Notes under the pieces: generated by a model
Seen by the model: the letters and a program-made list of their open reading frames with translations, nothing else
Databases searched by the model: none
Told to the model about the DNA's origin: nothing
Part shown: piece by piece, positions 42,246-52,178 of the stretch
Layout of the letters: each line of letters begins with the position of its first letter
How positions within the stretch are numbered: position 1 is the stretch's first letter
Position numbers and translations under genes: made by a program
Source of the DNA: Eubacterium sp. UBA3782
Lineage (GTDB): Bacteria; Bacillota; Clostridia; Lachnospirales; Lachnospiraceae
NCBI GenBank assembly: GCA_002368795.1
Contig: DFFG01000047.1
Location: 287-64,286, forward strand
Length of the DNA: 64,000 bases
Reading direction: 5' to 3'

Positions 42246-44423
42246 ATGGGGAAATTACGCTACAACGTTGACAACTGGATAGAGAACGGAGATTCCTGGA
42301 GGATCCGCGGATGGGCTTACATGGACGATCAGCATGAATGCGTGATCCGTCTGCTGGACGCCAGAAAGATGCCGCTTCCTGCGATGATCAGCCGTACGGA
42401 GCGAAAGGACGTTGACCAGGAGACCGGGGCAGACGGCTCGCTGCCGGCGGGGTTCGTGATCGATATTTCAAAGGAAGCAGCCGGCAAAAAAAAGGTCTGG
42501 CTGGAGATCACGGCCGATGGCAGGACCTATTTGCGCCGCTACCGCATTCCATACAGTGAGGCCCAGAGGGAGCAGAACAAAAAGCCTGCCGGACCTCTGA
42601 TGGAAAAACTGATGGGGATCACGATCCGGGGCAGATCTTTGGGCTATCTGATCCGGCATGGCCGCCAGGTTGCCCATACCTATGGCATGGTCGAGTCTCT
42701 GCGCAGGCTCCGGAGCTTTGCCGGCAGGAAGAAGGATGATCTTTACAAGAACTGGATCGAAAAATATGAAAAGCTGGATGAGCGGCTGGAGGAGCAGAAG
42801 GCGGCAGACTTTGGCTTTCGCCCGCTGATCAGCGTTGTGGTTCCCGTGTATCGGACACCGGAGCATTTTCTGCGGGATCTGATCCGTTCTATGAAGACGC
42901 AGACATACGACAACTGGGAGCTGTGTCTGGCAGATGCCAGCGGCAGCCCGTCTCCTCTGGCAGGATTTCTTGCCAGAGAGGAGAAGGAGGATCCCAGGAT
43001 CCGTTCCGTACAGCTCGCCAGCAACGGCGGCATATCGGAAAATACGAATGAGGCGATAAAGATCGCCAGGGGAGAATATATCGCGTTCTGCGATCACGAT
43101 GATACACTGGCGCCCCATGCCATGTACGAGATCGTAAAGGCCCTGAACGAGCATCCGGATGCCGATGTCCTTTATTCCGATGAGGACAAGATCGATGCGG
43201 ACAAAAGCTTCCGCTATGACCCGAATTTCAAGCCGGATTTCAATATGGACCTGCTGGCAAGCATAAATTACATCTGCCATCTGTTTGTGGCAAAGCGAAG
43301 CCTGCTGGATAAGGTCGGGCTGCTCAGAAAAGAATATGACGGCTCCCAGGATCATGATCTGATCCTGCGTGCCTGTGAAGAAGCCGGGCAGATCGTACAT
43401 ATTCCGGAGATCCTGTATCACTGGAGATCTCATGCTTCTTCCACAGCAGAAGATCCCGAGAGCAAGATGTACTGCTATGAGGCAGGCCGCAGGGCGGTAC
43501 AGGCACACTATGACCGTGCGGGCATACCGGCGGAGGTTTCCCTGGGAGAGGTGTATGGCACCTACCGGACACGGTTCCTGTGGGAAGAGAAGCCTCTGGT
43601 ATCGATCATTATCCCAAATAAGGACCACACCGATGATCTGGATAAATGTGTGCGGTCCATCCAGAACGGATCCACATACCGGAATCTGGAATTTATTATT
43701 GTCGAAAATAACAGCGAGAAGGAAGAGACCTTCCGGTATTACGAAAAGCTTTCCGGCGAATTTGCCAACGTAAAGGTCGTCCGCTGGGAGGAGAGCTTCA
43801 ATTTCTCGAAGATCAATAACTTTGGCGTGAAGCATGCTTCCGGCGAGTATCTGCTCCTGCTGAACAACGATACAGAGCTGATCGCACCGGACGCCATCGG
43901 GGATATGCTTGGCTACTGCATGCGCAGTGACGTGGGCGCGGTCGGCGCCAGACTGTACTTTGGCGACAATACGATCCAGCACGCAGGCGTGGTCATCGGC
44001 TACGGCGGGTTTGCCGGGCACTGCTTTGTCAACGAGCCAAGGACTTCGAACGGCTATATGAGCCGCATCATCTGCGCCTGTGATTACTCGGCGGTGACAG
44101 CTGCCTGCCTGATGACAAAGCGGAGCGCCTTTGAGGCGGTGGGAGGTCTGACGGAGTCCTTCGAGATCGCGCTGAATGACATCGATTATTGTCTGAAGCT
44201 GAGGGAAAAGCAGTATACCATCGTTTATGATCCCTGGGCTGAATTCTATCATTATGAGTCGAAGTCCAGAGGACTGGACGCGGAGGATCCGGAAAAGAAC
44301 GCCCGGCTGCAGGCCGAGGTGAAAAAATTCCGCAGCCGCTGGAGCGGCATCCTGGAAGAAGGGGATCCTTACTACAATCCGAACCTGAGCCTGGTCCGCC
44401 AGGACTATTCGGTAAAGGAATAA
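42246..44423 (+). CDS. Large glycosyltransferase with two GT2 domains
   Basis: 725 residues. Residues 1-100 are a beta-rich head (VDNWIENGDSWRIRGWAYM), then a GT2 domain at about 195-420 (PLISVVVPVYRTPEHFLRDL, AFCDHDDTL, YSDEDKID) and a second at about 455-690 (PLVSIIIPNKDHTDDLDKCV, LLLNNDTELI, NDIDYCLKLRE, FYHYESKSRG). Both have intact acidic sites. Such double GT2 proteins build alternating repeats, for example in rhamnan backbones. It follows the kinase-like protein by 4 nt. Confidence 0.9.
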   Translation: MGKLRYNVDNWIENGDSWRIRGWAYMDDQHECVIRLLDARKMPLPAMISRTERKDVDQETGADGSLPAGFVIDISKEAAGKKKVWLEITADGRTYLRRYRIPYSEAQREQNKKPAGPLMEKLMGITIRGRSLGYLIRHGRQVAHTYGMVESLRRLRSFAGRKKDDLYKNWIEKYEKLDERLEEQKAADFGFRPLISVVVPVYRTPEHFLRDLIRSMKTQTYDNWELCLADASGSPSPLAGFLAREEKEDPRIRSVQLASNGGISENTNEAIKIARGEYIAFCDHDDTLAPHAMYEIVKALNEHPDADVLYSDEDKIDADKSFRYDPNFKPDFNMDLLASINYICHLFVAKRSLLDKVGLLRKEYDGSQDHDLILRACEEAGQIVHIPEILYHWRSHASSTAEDPESKMYCYEAGRRAVQAHYDRAGIPAEVSLGEVYGTYRTRFLWEEKPLVSIIIPNKDHTDDLDKCVRSIQNGSTYRNLEFIIVENNSEKEETFRYYEKLSGEFANVKVVRWEESFNFSKINNFGVKHASGEYLLLLNNDTELIAPDAIGDMLGYCMRSDVGAVGARLYFGDNTIQHAGVVIGYGGFAGHCFVNEPRTSNGYMSRIICACDYSAVTAACLMTKRSAFEAVGGLTESFEIALNDIDYCLKLREKQYTIVYDPWAEFYHYESKSRGLDAEDPEKNARLQAEVKKFRSRWSGILEEGDPYYNPNLSLVRQDYSVKE

Positions 44424-44505
44424 GAAAGCGCCTTTCCATAATTCATACAGAACGCGGAGAGCACAGAAGCAGCATACGAACACGAAATACGAGGATAGCA
44501 GGCCT

Positions 44506-46335
44506 ATGGGCGATCATGCAAATACACCGGAAAACAGAATATGGATCCCGGATGAGGAGTACGCCCGGTGGCTTAGGGAGATGTACCCGCGGCTGCTGCA
44601 GCAGGAGCTGACCAGCAGCGGCAGTCCAAAGGATGTCCGTTTTCTGATGATCGATGCCGCAGCAAAGAAAAGCATAGCGGCATCCGGAAGTCTGGAGCGG
44701 GAGCTGCAAGGCCAGACCTGGCCTGAATGGCGGCTGTACCGTAAGGGGCTGGAAGAGAGATCCGGGCATGTGGCCGGAGATAAACCGGATAAAAGAATAC
44801 AGGATGTCCGGGCGGAGCAGAGCACCTGGATGAAGGATCTGGCAGGTGCCGCACTGGAGGATGCGAAAGCGTGCGGGAGCAGACCGGTCTATATCGGATT
44901 TGCCGGACCGGACTGTCGTCTGGAGCCGGAGATGCTGCAGGCTCTTGCCGCGTATCTGACCCGCTGCGGGGAAAATCTGCCGGAGGTGCTTTACACAGAT
45001 TCCGATCTTATCATGACGGAAGGGGACAGGGAGTATTATGCATCACCCTCCTTCCGGCCGGAATTCTCACCGGACCTTCTGCGAAGCCTGAATTATATCG
45101 GCGGTCTTGCATTTTTCTCTGCAGACCTGATGCAGGAGCTTTTGAGTGATGGATCCGTTTCCTGGGATGCGGCATGGGAGCTTTGTCTGTATGATCTTCT
45201 GCTTCATGCGGCAGAGAAAACCGAACGCTTTGGCCATCTGGCCCTTCCCCTGTATCACAGGAGTCCGGAAGCGGCCGATACACATTCCGAGGTCAGCGAT
45301 GCCGGTGCGGACTGCGTCCGGACCCATCTTTCCAGACTTGGGATCACCGCTGATGTGAATGTGGATCCGGAGCATCCGGTGCTGCATGCGGCCTATCCGG
45401 TGGATGCAGGATCGGGGAAGGTATCCATCATCGTGCCGAATAAGGACCATGTGGAGGATCTAAAGACCTGCATGGATTCCATCGACCGGCAGTCACTCTG
45501 GCGTGATCTGGAATGGATCATCGTTGAGAACAATAGCACACAGCCGGAGACCTTCCGTTATTATGAGGAGATCAGTACCCGCGCGGATGTACAGGTACTG
45601 CATTACCAGGGAGACTTCAACTACTCCAGGCTGAACAACCTGGGCGCGTCAAAGGCGCGTGGCGAGTATCTGTTGCTCCTGAACAACGACACCGAGATGA
45701 TCCGTCCGGACAGCATTAAAGAGATGCTGGGCCTGTGCAGGCGCAGGGATGTCGGGATCGCAGGGGCAAAGCTGCTCTATCCGGACCGGACAGTGCAGCA
45801 TGCCGGTGTTGTGCTTGGCCCCGGCGGGATCGCTGCCCATGCTTTTGCCGGAGCCCCGGCAGATGCAGAGGGGTATGAGATGCGCATCGCTGCCATTCAG
45901 GATCTGAGCCTTGTGACGGCAGCCTGTCTGATGGTGCCAAAAACCGTGTACGATGCGGTGGGCGGATTCACTGAGAAGCTGGCCGTTGCCTTTAATGATG
46001 TGGACTTTTGTCTGAAGGTCAGACAGACCGGAAAACGTGTGGTGTACACCCCCTATTCCTGCTTCTGGCATTATGAGTCAAAATCCAGAGGGGCAGATGA
46101 TACACCGGAGAAAGCGGCGCGGTTTGAGAGGGAGGTCTACACCTTCTGGGATGACTGGCGTCCCGTGCTGGATCAGGGCGATCCCTATTACAGCAGAAAC
46201 CTGACACTGGAGGTTCCGCCTTACCGGTGCAGATTTGTGCCGGCTCCGGAAAAACTCTCCTGGAAGGCAAGGATCAGACAAAAACTTGCTGCAGTGTATC
46301 ACAGAGCAAAACAGCGGCTGCATGCCGGCCGGTAA
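44506..46335 (+). CDS. Glycosyltransferase GT2 with a degenerate first domain
   Basis: 609 residues. The second half (about 305-560) is an intact GT2: VSIIVPNKDHVEDLKTCMDS, LLLNNDTEMI, NDVDFCLKVRQ, FWHYESKSRG, closely similar to the second domain of the protein before it. The first half keeps only remnants of a GT2 (VLYTDSDLIMT and ASPSFRPEFSPDLLRSLNYI) and lacks the N-terminal nucleotide-binding strand IVPVY, so it is probably inactive or acceptor-binding. The pair 42246/44506 looks like a duplication with divergence. Confidence 0.87.
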   Translation: MGDHANTPENRIWIPDEEYARWLREMYPRLLQQELTSSGSPKDVRFLMIDAAAKKSIAASGSLERELQGQTWPEWRLYRKGLEERSGHVAGDKPDKRIQDVRAEQSTWMKDLAGAALEDAKACGSRPVYIGFAGPDCRLEPEMLQALAAYLTRCGENLPEVLYTDSDLIMTEGDREYYASPSFRPEFSPDLLRSLNYIGGLAFFSADLMQELLSDGSVSWDAAWELCLYDLLLHAAEKTERFGHLALPLYHRSPEAADTHSEVSDAGADCVRTHLSRLGITADVNVDPEHPVLHAAYPVDAGSGKVSIIVPNKDHVEDLKTCMDSIDRQSLWRDLEWIIVENNSTQPETFRYYEEISTRADVQVLHYQGDFNYSRLNNLGASKARGEYLLLLNNDTEMIRPDSIKEMLGLCRRRDVGIAGAKLLYPDRTVQHAGVVLGPGGIAAHAFAGAPADAEGYEMRIAAIQDLSLVTAACLMVPKTVYDAVGGFTEKLAVAFNDVDFCLKVRQTGKRVVYTPYSCFWHYESKSRGADDTPEKAARFEREVYTFWDDWRPVLDQGDPYYSRNLTLEVPPYRCRFVPAPEKLSWKARIRQKLAAVYHRAKQRLHAGR

Positions 46336-46434
46336 TGCTCCCGGAAAAAGAGGACAGGCATAAAGCTTCCGGGGATCTTTATTTCCTGCAGGATGCTGCC
46401 TGTTAAGTACAAGACGAAACGATCGGAAACGCAT

Positions 46435-47271
46435 ATGACAGAAAACAGAAAGCCGGCAGCCCTGGCGCTGCCGCAGAGTATCTATAAAAACCGAAGACTG
46501 GTCGCCAACCTGGCGAAAAATGATTTCCATGCCAAGTTTGCCGGCTCGTATCTTGGCATTATCTGGGCATTTGTGCAGCCGGTCATCACGGTGCTGCTGT
46601 ACTGGTTCGTCTTTGAGAAGGCGCTCCATGCAGGGACCCAGCAGACGAAGGCGGGCATCACCGTCCCCTACGTCCTGTGGCTGATGGCGGGTCTGATCCC
46701 ATGGTTCTATTTCCAGGATGTGCTGAACAACGGCACGAATGTGCTGGTGGAGTACAGCTATCTGGTCAAGAAGGTCGTGTTTGACGTCAGCCTTCTGCCG
46801 GTGGTCAAAGTCATATCCGCCATATTTGTGCACCTGTTCTTCGTCGCCTTTATGCTGGTCATCTATTGTTTTTACGGCATGTGGCCGGATGTCTATACGA
46901 TCCAGCTTGTGTACTATTCACTGGCGATGATCCTTATGGCCATGTCGCTCATCTACCTGACCAGTGCGCTGGTGGTCTTTTTCCGGGACCTGTCCCAGAT
47001 CGTGGGTATCATGCTGCAGGTCCTGGTATGGATGACGCCGATCATGTGGAATGCAGAGGGCATGCAGCTTGGCAGCGTGATGATGTTTATCCTGAAGCTG
47101 AACCCGATGTTCTACATTGTTCAGGGGTACCGGGACTCCCTGATCTCAAAGATCTGGTTTTTCGAGCGGCCGGGAATAACGATATACTTCTGGCTGTTTA
47201 CGCTGGCCGTCTATATCCTCGGCACCTCCGTATTCCGCAGGCTCCGGGTACACTTTGCAGACGTATTGTGA
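46435..47271 (+). CDS. ABC transporter permease for polysaccharide export (Wzm-like), system 2
   Basis: 278 residues, six membrane segments, ABC-2 type. The N-terminal NRRLVANLAKNDFHAKFAGS, then YLGIIWAFVQPVITVLLYWF, and the later LVWMTPIMWNAEGM are typical of Wzm/TagG/RfbA permeases. The start is uncertain: 46435 gives the family-like N-terminus, 46393 would add 14 residues; neither has a strong ribosome binding site. It works with the ATPase 12 nt downstream. Confidence 0.9.
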   Translation: MTENRKPAALALPQSIYKNRRLVANLAKNDFHAKFAGSYLGIIWAFVQPVITVLLYWFVFEKALHAGTQQTKAGITVPYVLWLMAGLIPWFYFQDVLNNGTNVLVEYSYLVKKVVFDVSLLPVVKVISAIFVHLFFVAFMLVIYCFYGMWPDVYTIQLVYYSLAMILMAMSLIYLTSALVVFFRDLSQIVGIMLQVLVWMTPIMWNAEGMQLGSVMMFILKLNPMFYIVQGYRDSLISKIWFFERPGITIYFWLFTLAVYILGTSVFRRLRVHFADVL

Positions 47272-47283
47272 TAAAGGAAGACT

Positions 47284-48585
47284 ATGGCAGAACAACAGAC
47301 AAAAATGCTTGCTGATGAGGCGGCGATCCGCGTAAATAATGTCAGCAAGCTGTATAAATTATATGACCGGAACCGGGACAGGATCCGGGATGCGCTGGGA
47401 CTGACCAGAAAGAAGCTCTACCATGAGCATTATGCGCTCCATCATCTTGATTTCGAGGTGAAAAAAGGGGAAACAGTCGGCATCATCGGCACCAACGGCG
47501 CAGGAAAATCCACGATCCTGAAGATCATTACCGGAGTGCTCTCGCCGACGGAGGGCAGCGTGGAGATCAACGGCAGGATATCCGCTCTGCTGGAGCTTGG
47601 CGCCGGCTTTAACATGGAGTATACCGGCATCGAGAATATCTACCTGAACGGGACCATGAGCGGCTTTACCCGGGAGGAGATCGATGCGCGCGTTCCTGCC
47701 ATCCTGGAGTTTGCCGATATCGGTGAGTTTGTCAATCAGCCGGTAAAGACCTATTCCAGCGGCATGTTTGTGCGCCTGGCGTTTGCCGTGGCGATCAATA
47801 TCGATCCGGAGATCCTGATCGTGGATGAGGCGCTGTCGGTGGGAGATGTCTTCTTCCAGACGAAGTGCTATCATAAATTTGACGAGTTCAAGGAACAGGG
47901 CCGGACGATCCTCTTTGTCAGCCATGACATGAGCAGCATCTCCCAGTACTGTGACCGGGTCATCCTCCTGGATCACGGGCGTATGTACGCCGAGGGAACC
48001 CCAAAGGAGATGATCAGTCTGTACAAGCGTCTGATGGTCGGCCAGGCCGGGCAGGATGCCAGGGAACGGGCCGCAGGAAGCGCCGGCAGTCAGGGGTCGT
48101 CTGAACTGTGGAAAAGTCACTATGAGATCAACCCGGAAGCTGACGTTTACGGGGACGGGCGCGCTGACATCATCGATTTTGCCGTGGAGGATGAAAATGG
48201 CATGCTGACCTCCACCATCGAAAAGGGCACCAGATTCACTGTGCGCTCAAAGGTCCGGTTCAACACCGTGATCCGCGATCCGATCTTTACCTGTTCCTTC
48301 AAGGATCTGAAGGGGGTCACGATCACCGGAACAAACAGCATGATCGAGCGGTTTGATATCGGGCAGGCGTCCCCAGGGGAGGTCTATGTGGCATCCTTTG
48401 AGCAGGTGATGAGTCTGCAGGGCGGAAGCTATCTTTTGTCCATTAGCTGCACTGGCTATGAAGGGGATGACTTTGTGGTATACAACCGGCTGTATGATAT
48501 CATCAGCATATCGGTGATATCGGACAAGAATACCGTGGGCTTTTATGACATGGATTCTGAGGTGACCGTCCGAAAAGAAGAGTGA
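47284..48585 (+). CDS. ABC transporter ATP-binding protein with Wzt C-terminal domain, system 2
   Basis: 433 residues. ABC domain at about 10-255 with Walker A GTNGAGKST, signature YSSGMFVRLAF, Walker B ILIVDEALS and switch His VSHDMSS. Residues about 280-430 form a beta-sandwich like the carbohydrate-recognition domain of Wzt (DIIDFAVEDENGMLTSTIEK, TVRSKVRFN, FTCSFKDLKGVTITGTN). In known systems this domain recognises the finished chain end before export. System 1 lacks it, so the two exporters probably handle different glycans. Confidence 0.93.
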   Translation: MAEQQTKMLADEAAIRVNNVSKLYKLYDRNRDRIRDALGLTRKKLYHEHYALHHLDFEVKKGETVGIIGTNGAGKSTILKIITGVLSPTEGSVEINGRISALLELGAGFNMEYTGIENIYLNGTMSGFTREEIDARVPAILEFADIGEFVNQPVKTYSSGMFVRLAFAVAINIDPEILIVDEALSVGDVFFQTKCYHKFDEFKEQGRTILFVSHDMSSISQYCDRVILLDHGRMYAEGTPKEMISLYKRLMVGQAGQDARERAAGSAGSQGSSELWKSHYEINPEADVYGDGRADIIDFAVEDENGMLTSTIEKGTRFTVRSKVRFNTVIRDPIFTCSFKDLKGVTITGTNSMIERFDIGQASPGEVYVASFEQVMSLQGGSYLLSISCTGYEGDDFVVYNRLYDIISISVISDKNTVGFYDMDSEVTVRKEE

Positions 48586-48613
48586 CAAAACGCCGGTTTT
48601 GTGATAATCTCTG

Positions 48614-48641
48614 CTGACAGACAGGAATATGATTTTATAGT
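48614..48641 (+). promoter_or_regulatory. Promoter of the first ChW-repeat transpeptidase gene
   Basis: CTGACA (48614-48619), 16-bp spacer, TATAGT (48636-48641), 45 nt before the ATG; AGAGGAGA is the ribosome binding site. Confidence 0.65.
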
Positions 48642-48686
48642 AATCGTACGTTTCATTTACGGAAGAAAGAAGAGAGGAGAATTCTT

Positions 48687-51014
48687 ATGCGCCGACACAG
48701 AATATGGATCATTGCCGCGCTTATCCTCACATTGGTTATGACAGCTGTGCCCGCATTTGCTGAGGAATTGTTGTTTGCCGGTACGCCGGCAGCCGCCGAT
48801 GAAAGCGGAACAGAGACAGCGGCCATGGCAGAAACAGGGGTTGCAGCAGGTGAAGAGGTTCTGCCTTCCGGAGAGGCAGGCCAGCCGCAGGAAACTACGG
48901 TGACCGATCCGGCGGCAGGGGAGACGACCGATCCGGGGACGCAGGATGGCGCAGGTACGCAGGGCGGCGGTGAGGCCGGGTCTGATGAAGGCAGTACGCC
49001 GGCAGATCCTGCGGTGATCCCGGGCGGTTCCGGAACGGATGAAGTACCTGGAGAAGAGAATCCTGCAGAGGAAGGCACTCTGCCCGCCGGTGAGATCAGC
49101 GAAGAAACCGTGATCCCGGGTGAGGAGAGCTCTGCAGATCCTGCGGCTGCCGGCGAAGAAGAGACTCCTTCCGAGGAAGAAACGGAAGAGGAGGAGAAAG
49201 AGCCTGTTCCGCCTTCCGTCTTTTATCGTACTCGTCTGACTACCGGCGCCTGGAGCAAAAACAAAAAGGATGGGGCTCAGGCAGGAACTGTCAGTGCAGG
49301 CATGGCCATCAATCGTCTCCGAATCCGCATCGAGGGAGATGCTGATCTGGGTGTCACTTATCAGGTGAAGATAAACGGCAAAGGCTGGCAGGATTATACT
49401 GCAGACAACACCATCACCGGTATCGCCTCTGCCTCTCGTCATGTGGAAGCGATCAGGGTATCTCTTACCGGATCAGATGCAGATAAATACGATGTATACT
49501 ATTGTACCTATGTTAGCGGCCTTGGCTGGCTTGGCTGGGCAAAGAACGGTGCCAAAGCCGGAAGTGAGGGCTATGAGTATGCAGTAAGTGCTATCGCCGT
49601 AAAACTAGTTCCGAAGGGTGAAGCGGCACCTGCAGCAAAGGGAAGCACCACAGCGCCCACAAAATCCCGGGCAGCTTCGATCAAGTACACCACCTACATG
49701 AACGGTGTCGGTTGGAAAGATTATTCCTACAATGGGTCCTATTCCGGGAAGACGACTGCAAGGCTGGAAGGGATTAAGGTCGTGGTGGATGGCGCAGCAG
49801 ATCTTGGCATCTCCTATGCTGCCCATGTCGAGGGATCTGCCTGGCCTGCCTGGTCCAGTGATGGTACGGTAAGCGGCGCGGTCGGAAAAGGAAAGAAGAT
49901 CAACATTTTCCGTGCGAAGCTGACCGGCGCGGATGCATCCAAATATGATCTCTACTACAGTGTATATGTACAGCGGGTCGGCTGGATGAACTGGACGAAA
50001 AATGGAAGTTATGCCGGAACCAGCAATTATAATCTGGAGATCCGGGCGATCCGGATGAAGATTCTGAAGAAGGGGGCGGCTGCGCCCGCCCAGGCCGGGG
50101 AGACCTCACTGGCCTATATGAAAGGGGATCCGTCCATCCTCTCTTACCGGGTAAGAATCAAGGGAAAGGGCTGGCCTGCTGCAGTTTCCGGCGGAAAGAC
50201 GGCTGGCGCTACAGGCAGCGGCTATATCATCGAAGGCTTTAAGGCCGCTCTTGTAAACCAGCCTTATGCGGGAAGCATTCAGTATCGTGCGTACCTGGCC
50301 AATACCGAATGGACAGGTCTGTATGCTGACAATGCCATTGCCGGAGGTTCTGGCAAGAGGGTAGAGGCCGTCCGGCTCCGGCTTACCGGGGAGATGGCGG
50401 ACTATTATGATCTCTATTACCGGGTCCATGTGGAGAATTTCGGCTGGACGGGATGGGCTTCCAACTATGCCCGCTGCGGAAGCATTGGTTATGGATACCG
50501 GATCGATGCCATGGAGATCTCCATCCGCCATAAGCTGACAGGAGCGCCAGGAGGTACGGGCAACCAGCTTTTTAACGGTACGACCATCGCAGGAAAGATG
50601 CTGGCTGTCGCTCAGGGCTATGGCAGCAATACCGGGTATATCATTCTGGTGAACCGCAGCACCCACACAGTCCTTCTGTGTACAGGATCCAGAGGCAACT
50701 GGAAACAGAAATACTTTTGGCAGTGCGGCGATGGCGCACCGGAGACGCCAACTGTAGAGGGTGTCTTTAGTACAGCATACAAGACCCTTTATTTTGGCCA
50801 TCCGGGTGAATACCGCTGCTGGTATGCGACACAGTTCTATGGAGATTATCTCCTGCATTCCATAAAGTACTATGATGAGGGCTCACCAGCCCACGTCCTT
50901 GACGGAAGGCTTGGTATGGGCGTGTCCCAGGGCTGTGTACGGCTGAAACTCGAAAACGCAAAGTGGATCTACGACAACATTCCCACCGGAACGACCGTAG
51001 TCGTATATCATTGA
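48687..51014 (+). CDS. Secreted ChW-repeat protein with C-terminal L,D-transpeptidase (YkuD) domain
   Basis: 775 residues. Signal peptide ending PAFA-EE (about 26); acidic low-complexity linker to about 172; nine ChW-like repeats at about 175-620, arranged as three groups of three (starting near 175, 329 and 481), each with a GW core such as GKGWQDYTADN or GLGWLGWAKNG and a following EAIRVSL-type strand; then a YkuD domain with the catalytic His in HSIKYYD (about 723) and SQGCVRL (Cys about 749). YkuD enzymes form or remodel peptidoglycan cross-links, or link proteins to them. ChW repeats probably bind wall polymers. Paralogue at 55159. Confidence 0.9.
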   Translation: MRRHRIWIIAALILTLVMTAVPAFAEELLFAGTPAAADESGTETAAMAETGVAAGEEVLPSGEAGQPQETTVTDPAAGETTDPGTQDGAGTQGGGEAGSDEGSTPADPAVIPGGSGTDEVPGEENPAEEGTLPAGEISEETVIPGEESSADPAAAGEEETPSEEETEEEEKEPVPPSVFYRTRLTTGAWSKNKKDGAQAGTVSAGMAINRLRIRIEGDADLGVTYQVKINGKGWQDYTADNTITGIASASRHVEAIRVSLTGSDADKYDVYYCTYVSGLGWLGWAKNGAKAGSEGYEYAVSAIAVKLVPKGEAAPAAKGSTTAPTKSRAASIKYTTYMNGVGWKDYSYNGSYSGKTTARLEGIKVVVDGAADLGISYAAHVEGSAWPAWSSDGTVSGAVGKGKKINIFRAKLTGADASKYDLYYSVYVQRVGWMNWTKNGSYAGTSNYNLEIRAIRMKILKKGAAAPAQAGETSLAYMKGDPSILSYRVRIKGKGWPAAVSGGKTAGATGSGYIIEGFKAALVNQPYAGSIQYRAYLANTEWTGLYADNAIAGGSGKRVEAVRLRLTGEMADYYDLYYRVHVENFGWTGWASNYARCGSIGYGYRIDAMEISIRHKLTGAPGGTGNQLFNGTTIAGKMLAVAQGYGSNTGYIILVNRSTHTVLLCTGSRGNWKQKYFWQCGDGAPETPTVEGVFSTAYKTLYFGHPGEYRCWYATQFYGDYLLHSIKYYDEGSPAHVLDGRLGMGVSQGCVRLKLENAKWIYDNIPTGTTVVVYH

Positions 51015-51035
51015 TCATGCGGGGCAGATGTTTAA

Positions 51036-52166
51036 ATGATTGATTTTAACAAAGCACCTTATGTCGGAACAGAAATTGAATACATGCGCCAGGCCGCAGA
51101 ATCTCACAAGATCTGCGGCGATGGCCGTTTTACAAAGCAATGCAGCCGGTGGATCGAGGAACGCTTCCTGGCGCAGAAGGCTTTCCTGACCACCAGCGGC
51201 ACCACTGCACTGGACATGGCAGCTCTGCTGTGCGGTCTGGAGGAGGGGGATGAGGTGATCCTGCCCAGCTTTACCTTTTCCAGTACGGCCACATCGGCTG
51301 TTCTGTGCAAGGCACGGCTGGTATTTGTGGATATCCGGCCGGACACCATGAATATCGACGAAAACCGGATCGAGGAGGCAATCACAGACCGCACAAAAGC
51401 GATCTTTGTGGTCCACTATGCCGGTGTCAGCTGCGAGATGGACACCATCATGGATATCGCGAAGCGCCACGGTCTGCTGGTTGTGGAGGATGCTGCCCAG
51501 GGTATCATGAGCACCTATAAGGGACGTCCTCTTGGCACGATCGGAGATTTTGGCTGTTATTCCTTCCACGAGACCAAAAACTTCTCCATGGGTGAAGGCG
51601 GCGCTATTCTGCTTAAGCACGAAAAAGACAACGAGAGAGCGGAGATCCTCAGAGAGAAGGGAACAAACCGTTCCCGGTTTTTCCGCGGCCAGGTGGATAA
51701 GTATACCTGGGTCGATTTTGGGGACAGCTATCTGCCGAGCGAGCTGAATGCGGCATACCTGTGGGCACAGCTGGAGAAGGCCGATGAGATCACGGCAGAC
51801 CGTCTGCATACCTGGAACAGCTACCATGACGCGTTTCGGGAGCTTAAGGAGCAGGGGCTTGTCGAGCTTCCCTTCATACCGGAGGATATCGTCCACAATG
51901 CGCATATGTACTATCTGAAGCTTCGCGACCTTGAGCAGCGGACCGATTTCATCACTTACATGAAGGAGCAGGGCGTGATGACCCCGTTCCATTACATTCC
52001 TCTGCATTCTGCCCCGGCAGGTCTGCGGTTTGGCCGTTTCCACGGCGAGGACAGGTGGACCACGAAAGAAAGCGAGCGTCTCGTGCGGCTTCCGCTGTAT
52101 TACGGGATGAGTGAGCAGGACAGAGAGCATGTGATCGAGAGCGTTATCTCTTATTTCAGAAAGTAA
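51036..52166 (+). CDS. rffA: dTDP-4-amino-4,6-dideoxygalactose transaminase (RffA/WecE-like)
   Basis: 376 residues, DegT/DnrJ/EryC1/StrS aminotransferase. It is PLP-dependent and should convert dTDP-4-keto-6-deoxyglucose (made by RmlB here) to a 4-amino sugar. The N-terminal FNKAPYVGTEIEYMRQA, SGTTALDMAALL, EVILPSFTFSSTATSAVL, VEDAAQG and the PLP lysine in HETKNFSMGEGGA follow WecE/RffA closely. AGATG-rich leader with a weak ribosome binding site. It opens the aminosugar module. Confidence 0.92.
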   Translation: MIDFNKAPYVGTEIEYMRQAAESHKICGDGRFTKQCSRWIEERFLAQKAFLTTSGTTALDMAALLCGLEEGDEVILPSFTFSSTATSAVLCKARLVFVDIRPDTMNIDENRIEEAITDRTKAIFVVHYAGVSCEMDTIMDIAKRHGLLVVEDAAQGIMSTYKGRPLGTIGDFGCYSFHETKNFSMGEGGAILLKHEKDNERAEILREKGTNRSRFFRGQVDKYTWVDFGDSYLPSELNAAYLWAQLEKADEITADRLHTWNSYHDAFRELKEQGLVELPFIPEDIVHNAHMYYLKLRDLEQRTDFITYMKEQGVMTPFHYIPLHSAPAGLRFGRFHGEDRWTTKESERLVRLPLYYGMSEQDREHVIESVISYFRK

Positions 52167-52178
52167 GGCAGGCAGACA

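Noticed and set aside
42468..44483. 671-residue minus-strand open frame opposite the double GT2 gene
   Set aside because: A codon-bias shadow of a clear glycosyltransferase.
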